Shown: piece after piece, positions 8,279 through 16,477 of the stretch
Layout: each line of letters begins with the position of its first letter
How positions within the stretch are numbered: position 1 is the stretch's first letter
Virus record (IMG/VR): IMGVR_UViG_3300017917_003089
Coordinates: 1 to 53,183 of that record
Reading direction: 5' to 3' (one strand)
Length of the DNA stretch: 53,183 nt
Source of the DNA: a virus
Program-made: the position numbers and the translations under genes
Notes under the pieces: generated by a model
Database searches by the model: none
Told to the model about the DNA's origin: nothing
The model's input: only the letters and a program-made list of their open reading frames with translations

Positions 8279-8855
8279 TTTGCACAATGAAAGATATGAT
8301 GAGATAAAATCTCTAATTAAGAAATCCAGAATGTTGATGGAACAGAATGAAACTGACCATCAGATTAATGTTGCTAAAGATATTGAGTCTAAAATTAATC
8401 AGGACTATACGGAGTATGAAACCGCTCAGGACAATAATTCAGATGATAGTACAGAATCTCCGAAAGATAAAGTACAAAAATATAGGATTTCAGGGGGCAT
8501 ATTAGCTCTTCACGGAAAGAATAGAAGTGATTTGGATATTACGACTGACGATAAATTAGCTTTCCAAGAAACAATGGATGAATTTGTTCAGGAAGTTTCG
8601 GACTTAGTTGATTTTAATACTTTGAATGTATATCCAAACAATGTTGAATGGTCAGGTAAATTGATTGATGAGGATATTGAATTTATTTTTACTATAGGTG
8701 AGAATAGTGGAATATATATTAATGGAGATATGACTAAAGTCGATGAAGATTTTTTATCGTTAATTAATAAATTACAACAATATTATCAGAAATTTAAATC
8801 TAAATGGGGTAAAGTTTTAGCGAGCAGAAAGAAAACAAAAGAACAACCAGAATAA
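8271..8855 (+). CDS. Hypothetical protein, possible virion component
   Basis: 194 residues from ATG 8271, which overlaps the amidase stop. An N-terminal helix (IKSLIKKSRMLMEQNE) ends in hydrophobic-x-E, like the tag seen on several other proteins here. An acidic Ser/Asp linker at about 50-70 leads to an alpha/beta domain with SGGILALHG and later IFTIGENSGIYINGD. No family recognised. The tag and neighbours suggest a virion protein, as inference only. Confidence 0.65.
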   Translation: MSNLHNERYDEIKSLIKKSRMLMEQNETDHQINVAKDIESKINQDYTEYETAQDNNSDDSTESPKDKVQKYRISGGILALHGKNRSDLDITTDDKLAFQETMDEFVQEVSDLVDFNTLNVYPNNVEWSGKLIDEDIEFIFTIGENSGIYINGDMTKVDEDFLSLINKLQQYYQKFKSKWGKVLASRKKTKEQPE

Positions 8856-9229
8856 TGATACATTTAATTATGAAATTTTTTATAAAAAACTACAAGTCAA
8901 TTCTAAAAGGTATTTTTGGGTTGATAATATTGTATTGGTTAATCTTCTTCTTAACACCTAAAATTAGTATGTCATATGAAGAAAAGGGAAAGATAGATTC
9001 ACTAAACAATATAATTAAAAAAATATATAAAGACCAAAAAAAACTTGATAGTAGTATTAATAATATAAACTTGGAAATTAAATTAGTTGATAAAACTATA
9101 AATGACATTAAAGGTCAAAAAACAATAATTAGAGAAATATATCATGAAGAAATTAATCGTGTTTCTAACTATAGTGACACTCAACTTGACAGCTTTTTCA
9201 CAAACAGGTACGGATATAGACCACGTTAA
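8855..9229 (+). CDS. Inner-membrane spanin-like protein
   Basis: 124 residues. A hydrophobic segment (about 15-34) near the N-terminus precedes a long coiled coil (about 45-100). The C-terminal part (YHEEINRVSNYSDTQLDSFF) resembles one seen in lysis regions of Bacteroidetes phages. The last 86 nt overlap the next gene in another frame. Topology, location after the endolysin and the overlap all fit an Rz-like i-spanin. ATG 8870 is an alternative start. Confidence 0.6.
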   Translation: MIHLIMKFFIKNYKSILKGIFGLIILYWLIFFLTPKISMSYEEKGKIDSLNNIIKKIYKDQKKLDSSINNINLEIKLVDKTINDIKGQKTIIREIYHEEINRVSNYSDTQLDSFFTNRYGYRPR

Positions 9230-9557
9230 AACTTTTCCAGTTCCTGTTGTAAAATTAATAGTTAAAGATTTATTGAGTGGGGATTCCGCTAAGGCACAAC
9301 TTAAGTTAACTGAAGAACAACTTTATCATACAGAAAATAAGTTGATATTGAAAGATAGTATTATTAATACCATGAAATTAAAGGAATTAAATTATCAAAA
9401 TATAATTAATGCTCATACTGAAAAATATAGTGTTTTGGAAAATTACAGTAAAAAACTTGAATTTGATTTGAAGAAAGAAAAAGTAAAAGGAAAATTTAAA
9501 TCAGTATTAGGAACGGGATTTATTGCCGTATTAACATTTTTATTAATTACAAAATAA
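9144..9557 (+). CDS. Exported coiled-coil protein overlapping spanin-like gene
   Basis: 137 residues. The first 19 residues are a clear signal peptide with a Bacteroidetes-type end (LTAFSQ). Next come a Pro/Val strand (TFPVPVVKLIVKD), a coiled coil at about 45-115, and a C-terminal hydrophobic segment (FIAVLTFLLITK). It starts inside the preceding gene, as outer spanin genes often do, but it has no lipobox and ends in a membrane segment, so it is not a classical Rz1. It could be the partner of the 8855 protein. Confidence 0.6.
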   Translation: MKKLIVFLTIVTLNLTAFSQTGTDIDHVKTFPVPVVKLIVKDLLSGDSAKAQLKLTEEQLYHTENKLILKDSIINTMKLKELNYQNIINAHTEKYSVLENYSKKLEFDLKKEKVKGKFKSVLGTGFIAVLTFLLITK

Positions 9558-9802
9558 TGGCACTTACAAGTTCAGAAATAAAAGAAATAGAAACAATCAC
9601 CCGTAAGGAAATAAGGAGCTTTATGGAAAATAATACCATTAGACAATTCGAAGAAAAACTATTGGATAGAATTCAAAAAGAAATAAAGAGAGGCAAACTT
9701 GAAGGTGATATAAAAGACATAACCCTAAGAATGTTCCGTGAATTTTATCAATTCATGTGGATGAATAGAAGTTATTGGGAACCAAAACTAAGAAACGCTT
9801 AA
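9557..9802 (+). CDS. Hypothetical helical protein, 81 aa
   Basis: Entirely helical and highly charged, ending in an aromatic segment (FREFYQFMWMNRSYWEP). Its start overlaps the previous stop by one base and the next gene starts 1 nt after it. No family recognised. Its position between the lysis genes and the probable virion genes fits a small structural or chaperone-like protein, without proof. Confidence 0.6.
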   Translation: MALTSSEIKEIETITRKEIRSFMENNTIRQFEEKLLDRIQKEIKRGKLEGDIKDITLRMFREFYQFMWMNRSYWEPKLRNA

Positions 9803-9803
9803 T

Positions 9804-10925
9804 ATGACAAGCTCTGCAGAACAATTTAAAAATAATTTAAAAACAGAATTTACTAAAAATTTAGCAAAGAATAGTGAATCGGCAGGACAAACTATGATGG
9901 ACTTATCTAGTTATCTCTCATCAATGACTGAAGAAGAAGAGCATTGTGATAAATGTGATAAAATTAAATCTAAATGTGTTTGTAAAAAGAAAAAAGGAGA
10001 AGCTAAAGAAGCGACTGGTTCTGGTTCCTCTGGTGCATACTCCGCACCTGTTTTTGGTGGTAATGATGAGTTTTGGGAAAGAAGTAGATCTGAAATGAAA
10101 GAAGAGATGGAATCATTAGATGAGGGAGACAATAAACCCACAAATCCTGAACTTTGGTCTCGTGCAAAATCTATGGCGAAATCAAAATTTAAAGTATACC
10201 CAAGTGCATATGCAAATGGATGGGCGGCAAAATGGTATAAATCTAAAGGTGGAGGATGGAAGAAGAAATCTAAAAATGAATCAACCGATTCTAGTAATGT
10301 ATTGGATGAAGATTTAAGAAGATGGTTTAAAGAAAAATGGGTTGATGTTAGTAAAAAGGTTGATGGAAAACATCCTCCATGCGGTAGGAAAGACGCTGAT
10401 GGAAAATCATATCCTAAATGTAGACCATCTAAAAAAGTATCAAGAGATACTCCAAAAATCGCGTCATCATATAGTAAAGATGAGAAAGAAAAAATGACTC
10501 AACAAAAAAGAAGAGAAGAAAAAAAAGAACCAAAAATAGGGAAAGGAAATAAACCAACAATGACTCATTTTGATAAAAAATCAGTCAAAGAACAGGTTAA
10601 CAAAGTAGAAGCGACCGAGGCTACAGGTTCAGGTTCTGTTGGTGGATATCAAACACCCGCAATGTGGGCAAAATCGACTAAAAAGAAAGATTGGGGGCCC
10701 AGTAGAAAGACTCAATATAGTGGAGGTTCTTTTGTTAAGGTTAAGAAAAAATGTACCAAATTCCCTTATTGTAATCAAGGAGACATAAATGCATTGAAAC
10801 TAACAAAAAACGAATCTGTAAAAGAAGCGATTAAGAATGTGGCAAAAAAGATGAACGTTAGTGAAGATGTAATTAAAACAATTTTAGAACACGAGTACGA
10901 AAAGGTAAGTAAAAGACCTAAATAA
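9804..10925 (+). CDS. DUF5872-like, Lys-rich probable virion protein
   Basis: 373 residues. A Cys cluster (HCDKCDKIKSKCVCKKKKG) lies at about 48-66. A Gly/Ser motif of the form EATGSGSxGxY occurs twice, near 72 and 272. The segment MAKSKFKVYPSAYANGWAAK and a Cys-containing segment (KHPPCGRKDADGKSYPKC) resemble DUF5872-type sequences known from viruses. The protein is very basic overall. Related motifs occur in phage internal or core proteins, so a packaged DNA-binding role is possible. It runs into the next virion-type gene after 21 nt. Confidence 0.6.
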   Translation: MTSSAEQFKNNLKTEFTKNLAKNSESAGQTMMDLSSYLSSMTEEEEHCDKCDKIKSKCVCKKKKGEAKEATGSGSSGAYSAPVFGGNDEFWERSRSEMKEEMESLDEGDNKPTNPELWSRAKSMAKSKFKVYPSAYANGWAAKWYKSKGGGWKKKSKNESTDSSNVLDEDLRRWFKEKWVDVSKKVDGKHPPCGRKDADGKSYPKCRPSKKVSRDTPKIASSYSKDEKEKMTQQKRREEKKEPKIGKGNKPTMTHFDKKSVKEQVNKVEATEATGSGSVGGYQTPAMWAKSTKKKDWGPSRKTQYSGGSFVKVKKKCTKFPYCNQGDINALKLTKNESVKEAIKNVAKKMNVSEDVIKTILEHEYEKVSKRPK

Positions 10926-10928
10926 AGA

Positions 10929-10936
10929 TATTTATA
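10929..10936 (+). promoter_or_regulatory. TATTTATA box, candidate late promoter
   Basis: TATTTATA ends 10 nt before ATG 10947. The same TATTTAT core recurs at about 13-16 nt upstream of 17367, 25451 and 31662. It differs from the TAnnTTTG boxes of this window and resembles the reverse complement of the T4 late box TATAAATA. The promoter assignment is inference. Confidence 0.4.
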
Positions 10937-10946
10937 TAAAAAAATA

Positions 10947-12632
10947 ATGATGGATAATTTCAAAAAAAACATAGATAAATTGGTTTCTAAAATTCTTACT
11001 GAAGAAATTGAAAAGAAATCGCAACAATTATCAGAAGAACTTCACGGAAAACAGGAAAAATTGGACGTAGCTGAGCCAAAGGGTAAATTAACTGCCGCAG
11101 ACTTTAAAAAATTAAGCCAAGCTAAAAAACATAAGAAAGAGGTTGAGGAGTATTATTTTGAAGATGAGTTTTATGATGATGAAGATGAATCAATTCCTGG
11201 TGATTATGAAGGAGATGAATCGGCGGAAGATGAGGCAGAAGAATTGTCTGCGCAAGAACCTACATATGTTGGTAAAGGATTAAAAGATAATAAACCCGGT
11301 AAACTATTCGGTTCATTTGACGATGATCATGGTTGGTTCGATGAGCGTGATAGAGAACATACAGGTGATTTTGATTTCGATTTCGATGAAGAAGAATTTG
11401 ATGATTTTGACGACTTCTACTCTAAACATGGTGAAAATCAAATGTGGTTTGATAAAGGAGACGCAGGTAAAGTATGGTTTGATAGATATAAAAACAAATA
11501 CCAAAAACCATTTAGAGTTAGAATCGCTAAAGGATTGGAAGAATCTGAAACCGAGGAAGGAAATGCGTTTAGCGGTGCTTTAGTTGATGCTAAAAAACAA
11601 GGTAAAGATTCATTCGAGGTTGACGGAAAGAAATATCAAGTAAAAGAAGCAGAAGAAAAGTGGATTCAAAAAACAAAAATGAAAAAAGGTGCATTACATA
11701 AAAAACTAGGAATTCCTGAAGGAGATAAAATACCTAAATCTAAGTTAAATAAAATAAAAAAAGAATTAACCGCAAAGGCTGAAGGTAATAAAAAACTTTC
11801 TGCGGAAGACTCAAAATTATTAAAACAAGTTAATTTGGCGTTGACTTTAGGTGGAATTAAAGAAAGTAAAAATACTTTGAGGTTAACAGAAGATGAGTTA
11901 GTTGAGATGATCGAAAATATTGTAATGGAACAAGTTGCAAAAGAAACTAAAGAAGAAAAAACTAACATTGACAAAAAAATACCAACAGGATTAAAGAAAA
12001 CCGAAGATGCTCTAGGAAAAAGTAAAAAATTCAATGACAATTATTTAAAGTCATTGGTGGATAAAATGAAAGGGTATTTAAAAGATGGTTCAAAAGTTGA
12101 GTTTAGTGAAAACCCTACAGATTTTCCAAAAAGTAATTATCAAGGAGATAAAGATGCTAAAGCGATGAAATACACACCTTCAGAAGCTGTTGATGAATAT
12201 ATTGATGCGTTCTCTTATCCTGGACAGACTAATTTGAGATTTGATGAAATCAAACCAGATGATAAAAAAATCGATAAATATTTGAAAGGAGATAAAACAA
12301 CAGGTAATGCTGAAGTTGATGAAGATGGAAAGGCTTTAGGTAATGTTGTTCCAAGTAAAGTTGGTGATAAGTTTAAAAAGAACTATGATGAAAATCTTTT
12401 TGGGGCTGAACAGGCAGATGCATCATATAAAAGACAACCACAACCAGTTGATGTTGCGGGAGACGGACAATTGCCGGGAAACCTACCAAAGAAAGGGAAA
12501 AATAAGTCAACTGCAAAGGCTAGTAAAATTCTAAATCAATTAGAATCAACTGAAGATAAGAAAACAAATCGTATTAATGAAGATATGGAAAAAATGAAAA
12601 ATTTAATATCTTACAATAGAAAAACACAATAA
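10947..12632 (+). CDS. Large charged scaffold- or core-like protein
   Basis: 561 residues, almost all hydrophilic. The N-terminal helix contains KLVSKILTEEIEKK. A very acidic stretch (about 55-165) is rich in Asp, Glu and Phe. A block near 190-300 (SGALVDAKKQGKDSFEVDGK, then KKGALHKKLGIPEGDKIP) resembles domains found in phage virion proteins. The motif LRLTEDELVEMIENIVMEQV at about 313-332 and the tail MEKMKNLISYNRKTQ look like short recurring signals. A prohead scaffold or internal protein is the best guess. A terminator hairpin follows. Confidence 0.6.
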   Translation: MMDNFKKNIDKLVSKILTEEIEKKSQQLSEELHGKQEKLDVAEPKGKLTAADFKKLSQAKKHKKEVEEYYFEDEFYDDEDESIPGDYEGDESAEDEAEELSAQEPTYVGKGLKDNKPGKLFGSFDDDHGWFDERDREHTGDFDFDFDEEEFDDFDDFYSKHGENQMWFDKGDAGKVWFDRYKNKYQKPFRVRIAKGLEESETEEGNAFSGALVDAKKQGKDSFEVDGKKYQVKEAEEKWIQKTKMKKGALHKKLGIPEGDKIPKSKLNKIKKELTAKAEGNKKLSAEDSKLLKQVNLALTLGGIKESKNTLRLTEDELVEMIENIVMEQVAKETKEEKTNIDKKIPTGLKKTEDALGKSKKFNDNYLKSLVDKMKGYLKDGSKVEFSENPTDFPKSNYQGDKDAKAMKYTPSEAVDEYIDAFSYPGQTNLRFDEIKPDDKKIDKYLKGDKTTGNAEVDEDGKALGNVVPSKVGDKFKKNYDENLFGAEQADASYKRQPQPVDVAGDGQLPGNLPKKGKNKSTAKASKILNQLESTEDKKTNRINEDMEKMKNLISYNRKTQ

Positions 12633-12660
12633 AAATTCACATTCCAAATCAATTTATTAT

Positions 12661-12695
12661 ATTCTCCATAGATGAACTCTATGGAGAATTTTTTT
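12661..12695 (+). terminator. Terminator hairpin with the next ATG in its loop
   Basis: ATTCTCCATAG (12661-12671) pairs over 11 bp with CTATGGAGAAT (12679-12689) and is followed by six T residues. The loop contains the ATG at 12672, and a second in-frame ATG (12681) lies in the 3' arm. It can end the virion-gene transcript and could also hide the start of the next gene. Confidence 0.75.
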
Positions 12696-13139
12696 AATTG
12701 GATATCCAAGCCTGTACCTAAAGAAGAAGTGATAATTTGGTTTAATGTGCACAATATGGTTTATGAAAAAATTGAACTATATGGCGATATATTTAAATCT
12801 TTAAATTACATCGTAACCGATACTTATTTGGGTGATGATAGTAACGAAACTAAAATAATATTAAGTAAAGAAGATAACGAGTCTCATTTTGAGTGGTGTT
12901 GGAATAAAACTTTGGAAAACTATAAGAAAGAAAATATTATCATTAAACACGGAGGATTACACAAAGATTACTTAAAATCTTTTTTTATGGACACTTTTTA
13001 TAATCAAAAAGAAAAGAATATAAAAGAAGCTATACCAAATTTTTTGGTTGATGTTTTCGATGTCTCAAAACCATTCAGTAAATCTGATTTAGATATACTA
13101 ACTGAACTATATAAGTTGATGGAGAAAAATATAGAATGA
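12672..13139 (+). CDS. Hypothetical protein, 155 aa, start in a hairpin
   Basis: Soluble protein rich in aromatic residues near the N-terminus (MENFFNWISKPVPKEEVIIW). A second region (NESHFEWCWNKTLENYKKE) is followed by acidic helices. No family with a known function is recognised. Starts at 12672 or 12681 are both possible and both fall in the terminator hairpin, so expression probably depends on read-through or on unfolding of that stem. Confidence 0.65.
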   Translation: MNSMENFFNWISKPVPKEEVIIWFNVHNMVYEKIELYGDIFKSLNYIVTDTYLGDDSNETKIILSKEDNESHFEWCWNKTLENYKKENIIIKHGGLHKDYLKSFFMDTFYNQKEKNIKEAIPNFLVDVFDVSKPFSKSDLDILTELYKLMEKNIE

Positions 13140-13219
13140 AAAATCCTTATTCTATTTACACCGGTGAATAAAAATATTATGTTTCACATACAAATAAACG
13201 AATTTTAATTTTTTTAAAA

Positions 13220-13402
13220 ATGGATACTTTAGAACAAATTAAGGCGTTAACTGAAGTTCTTTCAGTTGATACAACAAAGTTCTTTAATGGAAATAAAAGT
13301 GCTGGTACAAGAGCAAGAAAAACATCCCAAGAACTAAAGGCTTTATTACAAAAGTTAAGAGGAGAAATCCTTGATCACAAAAAGACAGAAGAGAATGCTT
13401 AA
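13220..13402 (+). CDS. Histone H1-like Hc1 family protein
   Basis: 60 residues with the pattern of the small Hc1-type histone-H1-like proteins common in Bacteroidetes: an N-terminal helix (LEQIKALTEVLSVDTTKFF), then GNKSAGTRARKTSQELKALL, then LRGEI. The host proteins bind DNA through basic helices and help compact the nucleoid. A phage copy could coat phage DNA or disturb the host nucleoid. Its last 8 bases overlap the next gene. The upstream AT-rich leader (13180-13219) has no obvious Shine-Dalgarno site. Confidence 0.7.
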   Translation: MDTLEQIKALTEVLSVDTTKFFNGNKSAGTRARKTSQELKALLQKLRGEILDHKKTEENA

Positions 13403-13583
13403 TATTGAGTCGATATACTTTTTTATATTCGTATTTACAATATTAGTGTCATTGAAAAATGTCACAAAATTTATAGGAGCCCTGTTGCAAAGAGAACCAA
13501 AACCCTTGGTCTACAGCAACAGGGAGCTTATTATTATCGGATTATCGATAAGTTACATAATCACATACATAACATTCAGATGA
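13395..13583 (+). CDS. Small two-span membrane protein
   Basis: 62 residues from ATG 13395 with two hydrophobic segments (about 7-25 and 43-60) joined by a basic loop (LLQREPKPLVYSNRE). A TTG further upstream in frame would lie deeper in the Hc1 gene and is unlikely as start. It overlaps the next gene by 4 nt (ATGA). Function unknown. Confidence 0.65.
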   Translation: MLNIESIYFFIFVFTILVSLKNVTKFIGALLQREPKPLVYSNRELIIIGLSISYIITYITFR

Positions 13584-14020
13584 GTTTTTACAAAGAAATA
13601 GCACCATTTATTGAATACATCCACTCGGTGAGAAAATTAAAAGACTATTTAAGCTTCGATATGAAGTTCCCAACAAAATGGTCTATGCCAAAAAGTATTA
13701 TTGAAGAGGGGGAGGTTATTGGTTTTGAGATTGAAGATACTAATTATAGAGGAGTATCTTTTGTTTCACAAATAAATGAGGGTGAAATATCCAAAGTGAT
13801 GACTAAAATTGCTAAAATCATTAAACTTAATAAAGAAAGGGAGTTAAAAGAAAAATTATTCAAACAAACAATTGAACAATTAAAACAAACTTTTGAAAAA
13901 AATGATTTAGATAAACTTCAAAATTTATATTTTGATTTTGATAATGGTAACGAAGAACCTAATTTAGATATCGATGAGCAAGACGGACAGGAGCCAGCAA
14001 CTATTGAATTGGCTGAATAG
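13580..14020 (+). CDS. Hypothetical protein, 146 aa
   Basis: The N-terminal half looks globular (FYKEIAPFIEYIHSVRKLKD), followed by strands (GEVIGFEIEDTNYRGVSF), a Lys/Glu helix and a very acidic C-terminal tail. The start is coupled to the previous stop through ATGA, and 47 nt at the end overlap the next gene. No family recognised. Confidence 0.65.
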   Translation: MSFYKEIAPFIEYIHSVRKLKDYLSFDMKFPTKWSMPKSIIEEGEVIGFEIEDTNYRGVSFVSQINEGEISKVMTKIAKIIKLNKERELKEKLFKQTIEQLKQTFEKNDLDKLQNLYFDFDNGNEEPNLDIDEQDGQEPATIELAE

Positions 14021-14168
14021 TGAAAAAAAGAAAGATGAGAGAGAATTAGATTTTGGAAAGAAAAAAATAATTCGAGAAATCAAATCAATAAAAAAAGAAG
14101 GGATGTTCCCAAAACCTATTAAACTTACATTATGGCAGAGAATAAAAATAATGATTTGGGGGAATTAG
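13974..14168 (+). CDS. Small basic protein, 64 aa
   Basis: Basic, with a Lys/Glu helix and a C-terminal amphipathic segment (KLTLWQRIKIMIWGN) that could touch a membrane. It starts inside the upstream gene and overlaps the next gene by 37 nt. Long overlaps on both sides make the start less certain, although overlapping frames are common in this small-gene cluster. Function unknown. Confidence 0.5.
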   Translation: MSKTDRSQQLLNWLNSEKKKDERELDFGKKKIIREIKSIKKEGMFPKPIKLTLWQRIKIMIWGN

Positions 14169-14362
14169 AAAAATTAGCATTAATTGCGGAGTCTGCACAA
14201 ACCATGTTTAGTGGAAAGGCGACCATTGTATTCGAATTACCCAAAGGTGAGTACACTAGTGTAATTAATCATTTTAGAGAAGTAGATAGACACCACAAAC
14301 AATTTTCAATTGATATTTCAGGAACCGAATTTCATTTTATTTTGAACGAGGAAAAGTCGTAA
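14132..14362 (+). CDS. Hypothetical protein, 76 aa
   Basis: Mixed alpha/beta protein with a strand pattern (KATIVFELPKGEYTSVINHF then [14 protein letters not shown]). It starts within the preceding gene and converges on the minus-strand gene at 14337, overlapping its end by 26 nt. No known family recognised. Confidence 0.6.
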   Translation: MAENKNNDLGELEKLALIAESAQTMFSGKATIVFELPKGEYTSVINHFREVDRHHKQFSIDISGTEFHFILNEEKS

Positions 14363-14981
14363 ATTTTCTATACAATATTTTCTTATCAATTCCTTTAGAT
14401 TCTAATAAGTTAAATAAATATTTTCTTTGAGCGGATGAATAGTCTTTAATAAAAAGACAATCCGCTCTTTTTATTTTAAAAAAATATAGACTTAAACAAT
14501 CTATAAATCTGGATGATTCTTCTTCAGACTTTAAAGAAAACAAATACACAACATCATCTAATTGAATAATAATTTTATTATTTAGAACCGAAATCATTTT
14601 TAACCCGTCACCTTTAAGATATCTCTTGATTAAGGTGTTAGTATTTATTTTCTCTTTTTTCTGTATGTCATATATTAGCTCTTCTTTTTTATATGATTTG
14701 ATGTTGGTTAAAGTCATCCCACTATCCTCAAGTGTTACTTTTACATTTCGACCAAATTCATCCGTTTTATAAACTGGCGCGGATTGACTTGAAGTCATCT
14801 CAATAAGACCCAATTCAAAATTACAAATTTTACCATTTTCCATTTCAACATTAAAAATTACATCATCTGATTTTTTAATTAAATTATCATAAAAATTCTT
14901 TGCTTTTTTTAAAGTAATGAACTTCTTTATTATTCGTTTTCTTTTTTTATTCTTAAATAAGACTACAACATAGTTTACCAT
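14337..14981 (-). CDS. Hypothetical protein, 214 aa
   Basis: Minus-strand protein starting [20 protein letters not shown], with a basic N-terminal region, then strands around [19 protein letters not shown] and a C-terminal [18 protein letters not shown] start it at CAT 14979-14981; the frame stays open upstream but would run into dnaJ. The divergent dnaJ start is only 2 nt away, so each gene's promoter must lie inside the other's coding region. Function unknown. Confidence 0.7.
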   Translation of the reverse strand: MVNYVVVLFKNKKRKRIIKKFITLKKAKNFYDNLIKKSDDVIFNVEMENGKICNFELGLIEMTSSQSAPVYKTDEFGRNVKVTLEDSGMTLTNIKSYKKEELIYDIQKKEKINTNTLIKRYLKGDGLKMISVLNNKIIIQLDDVVYLFSLKSEEESSRFIDCLSLYFFKIKRADCLFIKDYSSAQRKYLFNLLESKGIDKKILYRKFTTFPRSK

Positions 14982-14983
14982 AT

Positions 14984-15910
14984 ATGAAAGATTATTACAA
15001 AATTCTGGAAGTTGAAGAGAAAGCGTCAGAGGATGAGATAAAAAAAAGTTATAGGACTTTATCAAAAAAATATCATCCTGATGTTAATCCTGATGGTGCC
15101 GAACAATTTAAAGAAATTGCAGAGGCATATGAGGTTCTTAGTAATAAGGAAAAAAGAAATAACTACGATAATTCAAAAAATAATCCATACAACGGAACAC
15201 CATTTGAGGATATTTTTAATCAAATGTTTGGAGGAGGAGTACCTCCAGGATTTAGGCAACAAAGAAGAAAATCCGCTCCCGACAAGATAATTAAAGTTCA
15301 AATAACACCAATAGAATCATATCGAGGAGATGAGAAAGTAATTCAATATATGAAAGACAACCATTGTCATGTGTGTTCAGGTAGTGGGGGAGAACAACAA
15401 CAATGCACGACTTGTGGAGGGTCTGGATCTCAAGTTAAAACATTTGGTACAGGGTTTATGGTACAACAAATTAGAACCTCTTGTCAGACCTGTGGAGGTA
15501 GGGGATATACATTAGTACATAGATGTTATCATTGTGATGGAAAGGGGGTTAAATCGTCTGTAAATGAGGTTAAAATTAAATTACCTATTGGGGTTGATAA
15601 TGGTGAATATGTTAAGGTTTCGGATATTGGTGATTTTAGGAATGGTGAGTACGGTGATTTGGTGATTCAAATAGAATTAATCGGTAAAGATGGTTATGAA
15701 AAGATTGGTAATGATTTGATATATAATCTATTTCTAAATCTGGAAGAAATTCAAAAAGATAAATATATGATACCACATCCTGATGGGGACCTAAATATGG
15801 CCGCACCTAAAATATTTGACAGCTCAAAACCATTAAGATTGAGAGGTAAAGGATATAAAGGTGGGGACATGTATGTTAAATTACATGCTAGATTTGAGAG
15901 AACTATTTAA
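14984..15910 (+). CDS. dnaJ: DnaJ-like co-chaperone, short form
   Basis: 308 residues. A J domain (about 1-70) carries the HPD motif in KYHPDVNP, which stimulates the ATPase of Hsp70/DnaK. A Gly/Phe-rich linker contains [10 protein letters not shown]. Four CxxC motifs form the zinc-binding cysteine-rich region ([33 protein letters not shown]), followed by one C-terminal substrate-binding block. It is about 65 residues shorter than cellular DnaJ, at the C-terminal end. No DnaK lies in this window, so it would act with host DnaK, perhaps in replication or virion assembly. Confidence 0.9.
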   Translation: MKDYYKILEVEEKASEDEIKKSYRTLSKKYHPDVNPDGAEQFKEIAEAYEVLSNKEKRNNYDNSKNNPYNGTPFEDIFNQMFGGGVPPGFRQQRRKSAPDKIIKVQITPIESYRGDEKVIQYMKDNHCHVCSGSGGEQQQCTTCGGSGSQVKTFGTGFMVQQIRTSCQTCGGRGYTLVHRCYHCDGKGVKSSVNEVKIKLPIGVDNGEYVKVSDIGDFRNGEYGDLVIQIELIGKDGYEKIGNDLIYNLFLNLEEIQKDKYMIPHPDGDLNMAAPKIFDSSKPLRLRGKGYKGGDMYVKLHARFERTI

Positions 15911-16043
15911 ATAAATGAATAATGTTTTCTACGATTTTTAAAGTCCCATACCCTGCAGCACCTAAAAGATAAAACCCAACAATTATAGTCCCTATTTGTG
16001 TTTTAGAAACAGGTTTTTGATTACATTTTTTACATTCAGACAT
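15903..16043 (-). CDS. Tiny CxxC plus membrane-segment protein, 46 aa
   Basis: Minus-strand frame from ATG 16043 to the TAG at 15903. It opens with [14 protein letters not shown] (one CxxC), followed by a hydrophobic segment ([16 protein letters not shown]) and a short basic/amphipathic tail. Similar zinc-ribbon-plus-membrane microproteins are frequent in phages. It converges on dnaJ and overlaps its last 8 bases. Function unknown. Confidence 0.6.
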   Translation of the reverse strand: MSECKKCNQKPVSKTQIGTIIVGFYLLGAAGYGTLKIVENIIHLFK

Positions 16044-16053
16044 ACTTATAATT

Positions 16054-16230
16054 ATGTTAATTGAAGAAATTATTAGAAGAACTCTCTACAAATATCTTGA
16101 AGAGAAAGAACAATCTAATTTTAAGAAACCTCGTAAATATAGTCAATCCTATTGTAAATCTACACCTTGTAAAAAAATGGGATTCACACAAAAAGCATCT
16201 TGTAGACCTTACAAAAATTGTTATAAGTAA
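16054..16230 (+). CDS. Small Cys-rich basic protein, 58 aa
   Basis: From ATG 16054: an N-terminal helix (LIEEIIRRTLYKYLEEKEQ), then a basic Cys-rich tail (YCKSTPCKKMGFTQKASC, then RPYKNCY). The Cys/Lys tail pattern recurs in small proteins of large phages. Other frames over the same bases are less protein-like. It is divergent from the 46-aa gene at 16043, with 10 nt between starts. A zinc- or nucleic-acid-binding role is possible but not shown. Confidence 0.65.
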   Translation: MLIEEIIRRTLYKYLEEKEQSNFKKPRKYSQSYCKSTPCKKMGFTQKASCRPYKNCYK

Positions 16231-16295
16231 TTTATTTTTTAACGCACTTTTATTATGTTTTCTGATATATTATTTAATATGGGAAAAAATAAGAG

Positions 16296-16466
16296 GGACT
16301 GGTAAAAAAATATAGATTGATAAACTCGCAAGGAAATATTATGATTACTAATCATTTAAAATCTTTTTGTGATGAGAATAGATTAACCTATTCATCTATA
16401 TCTAATTTGAGTAGAGGTATTGGTAACTCATGTAAAGGATGGAAATGCGAATTAATAAAAAATTAA
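16296..16466 (+). pseudogene. NUMOD-type DNA-binding fragment of a homing endonuclease
   Basis: The frame is open from 16293 and has an ATG at 16341. It encodes a segment of the form KYRLINSQGN, then NHLKSFCDENRLTYSSISNL, then CKGWKCELI. This is the layout of the modular DNA-binding repeat (NUMOD) at the C-terminus of GIY-YIG and HNH homing endonucleases. No nuclease domain precedes it, so it is either a remnant or a stand-alone module. It sits directly upstream of a DNA methylase gene. Confidence 0.6.
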
Positions 16467-16477
16467 AATCATAACTA

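Noticed and set aside
13371-13394. TTG-started extension of the 62-aa membrane protein
   Set aside because: It would lie within the Hc1 gene; ATG 13395 gives the usual small overlap.
16061-16315. 84-codon plus-strand frame
   Set aside because: The overlapping frame from 16054 has a Cys/Lys pattern typical of small phage proteins; the 84-codon frame begins inside it and lacks a promoter or known pattern.
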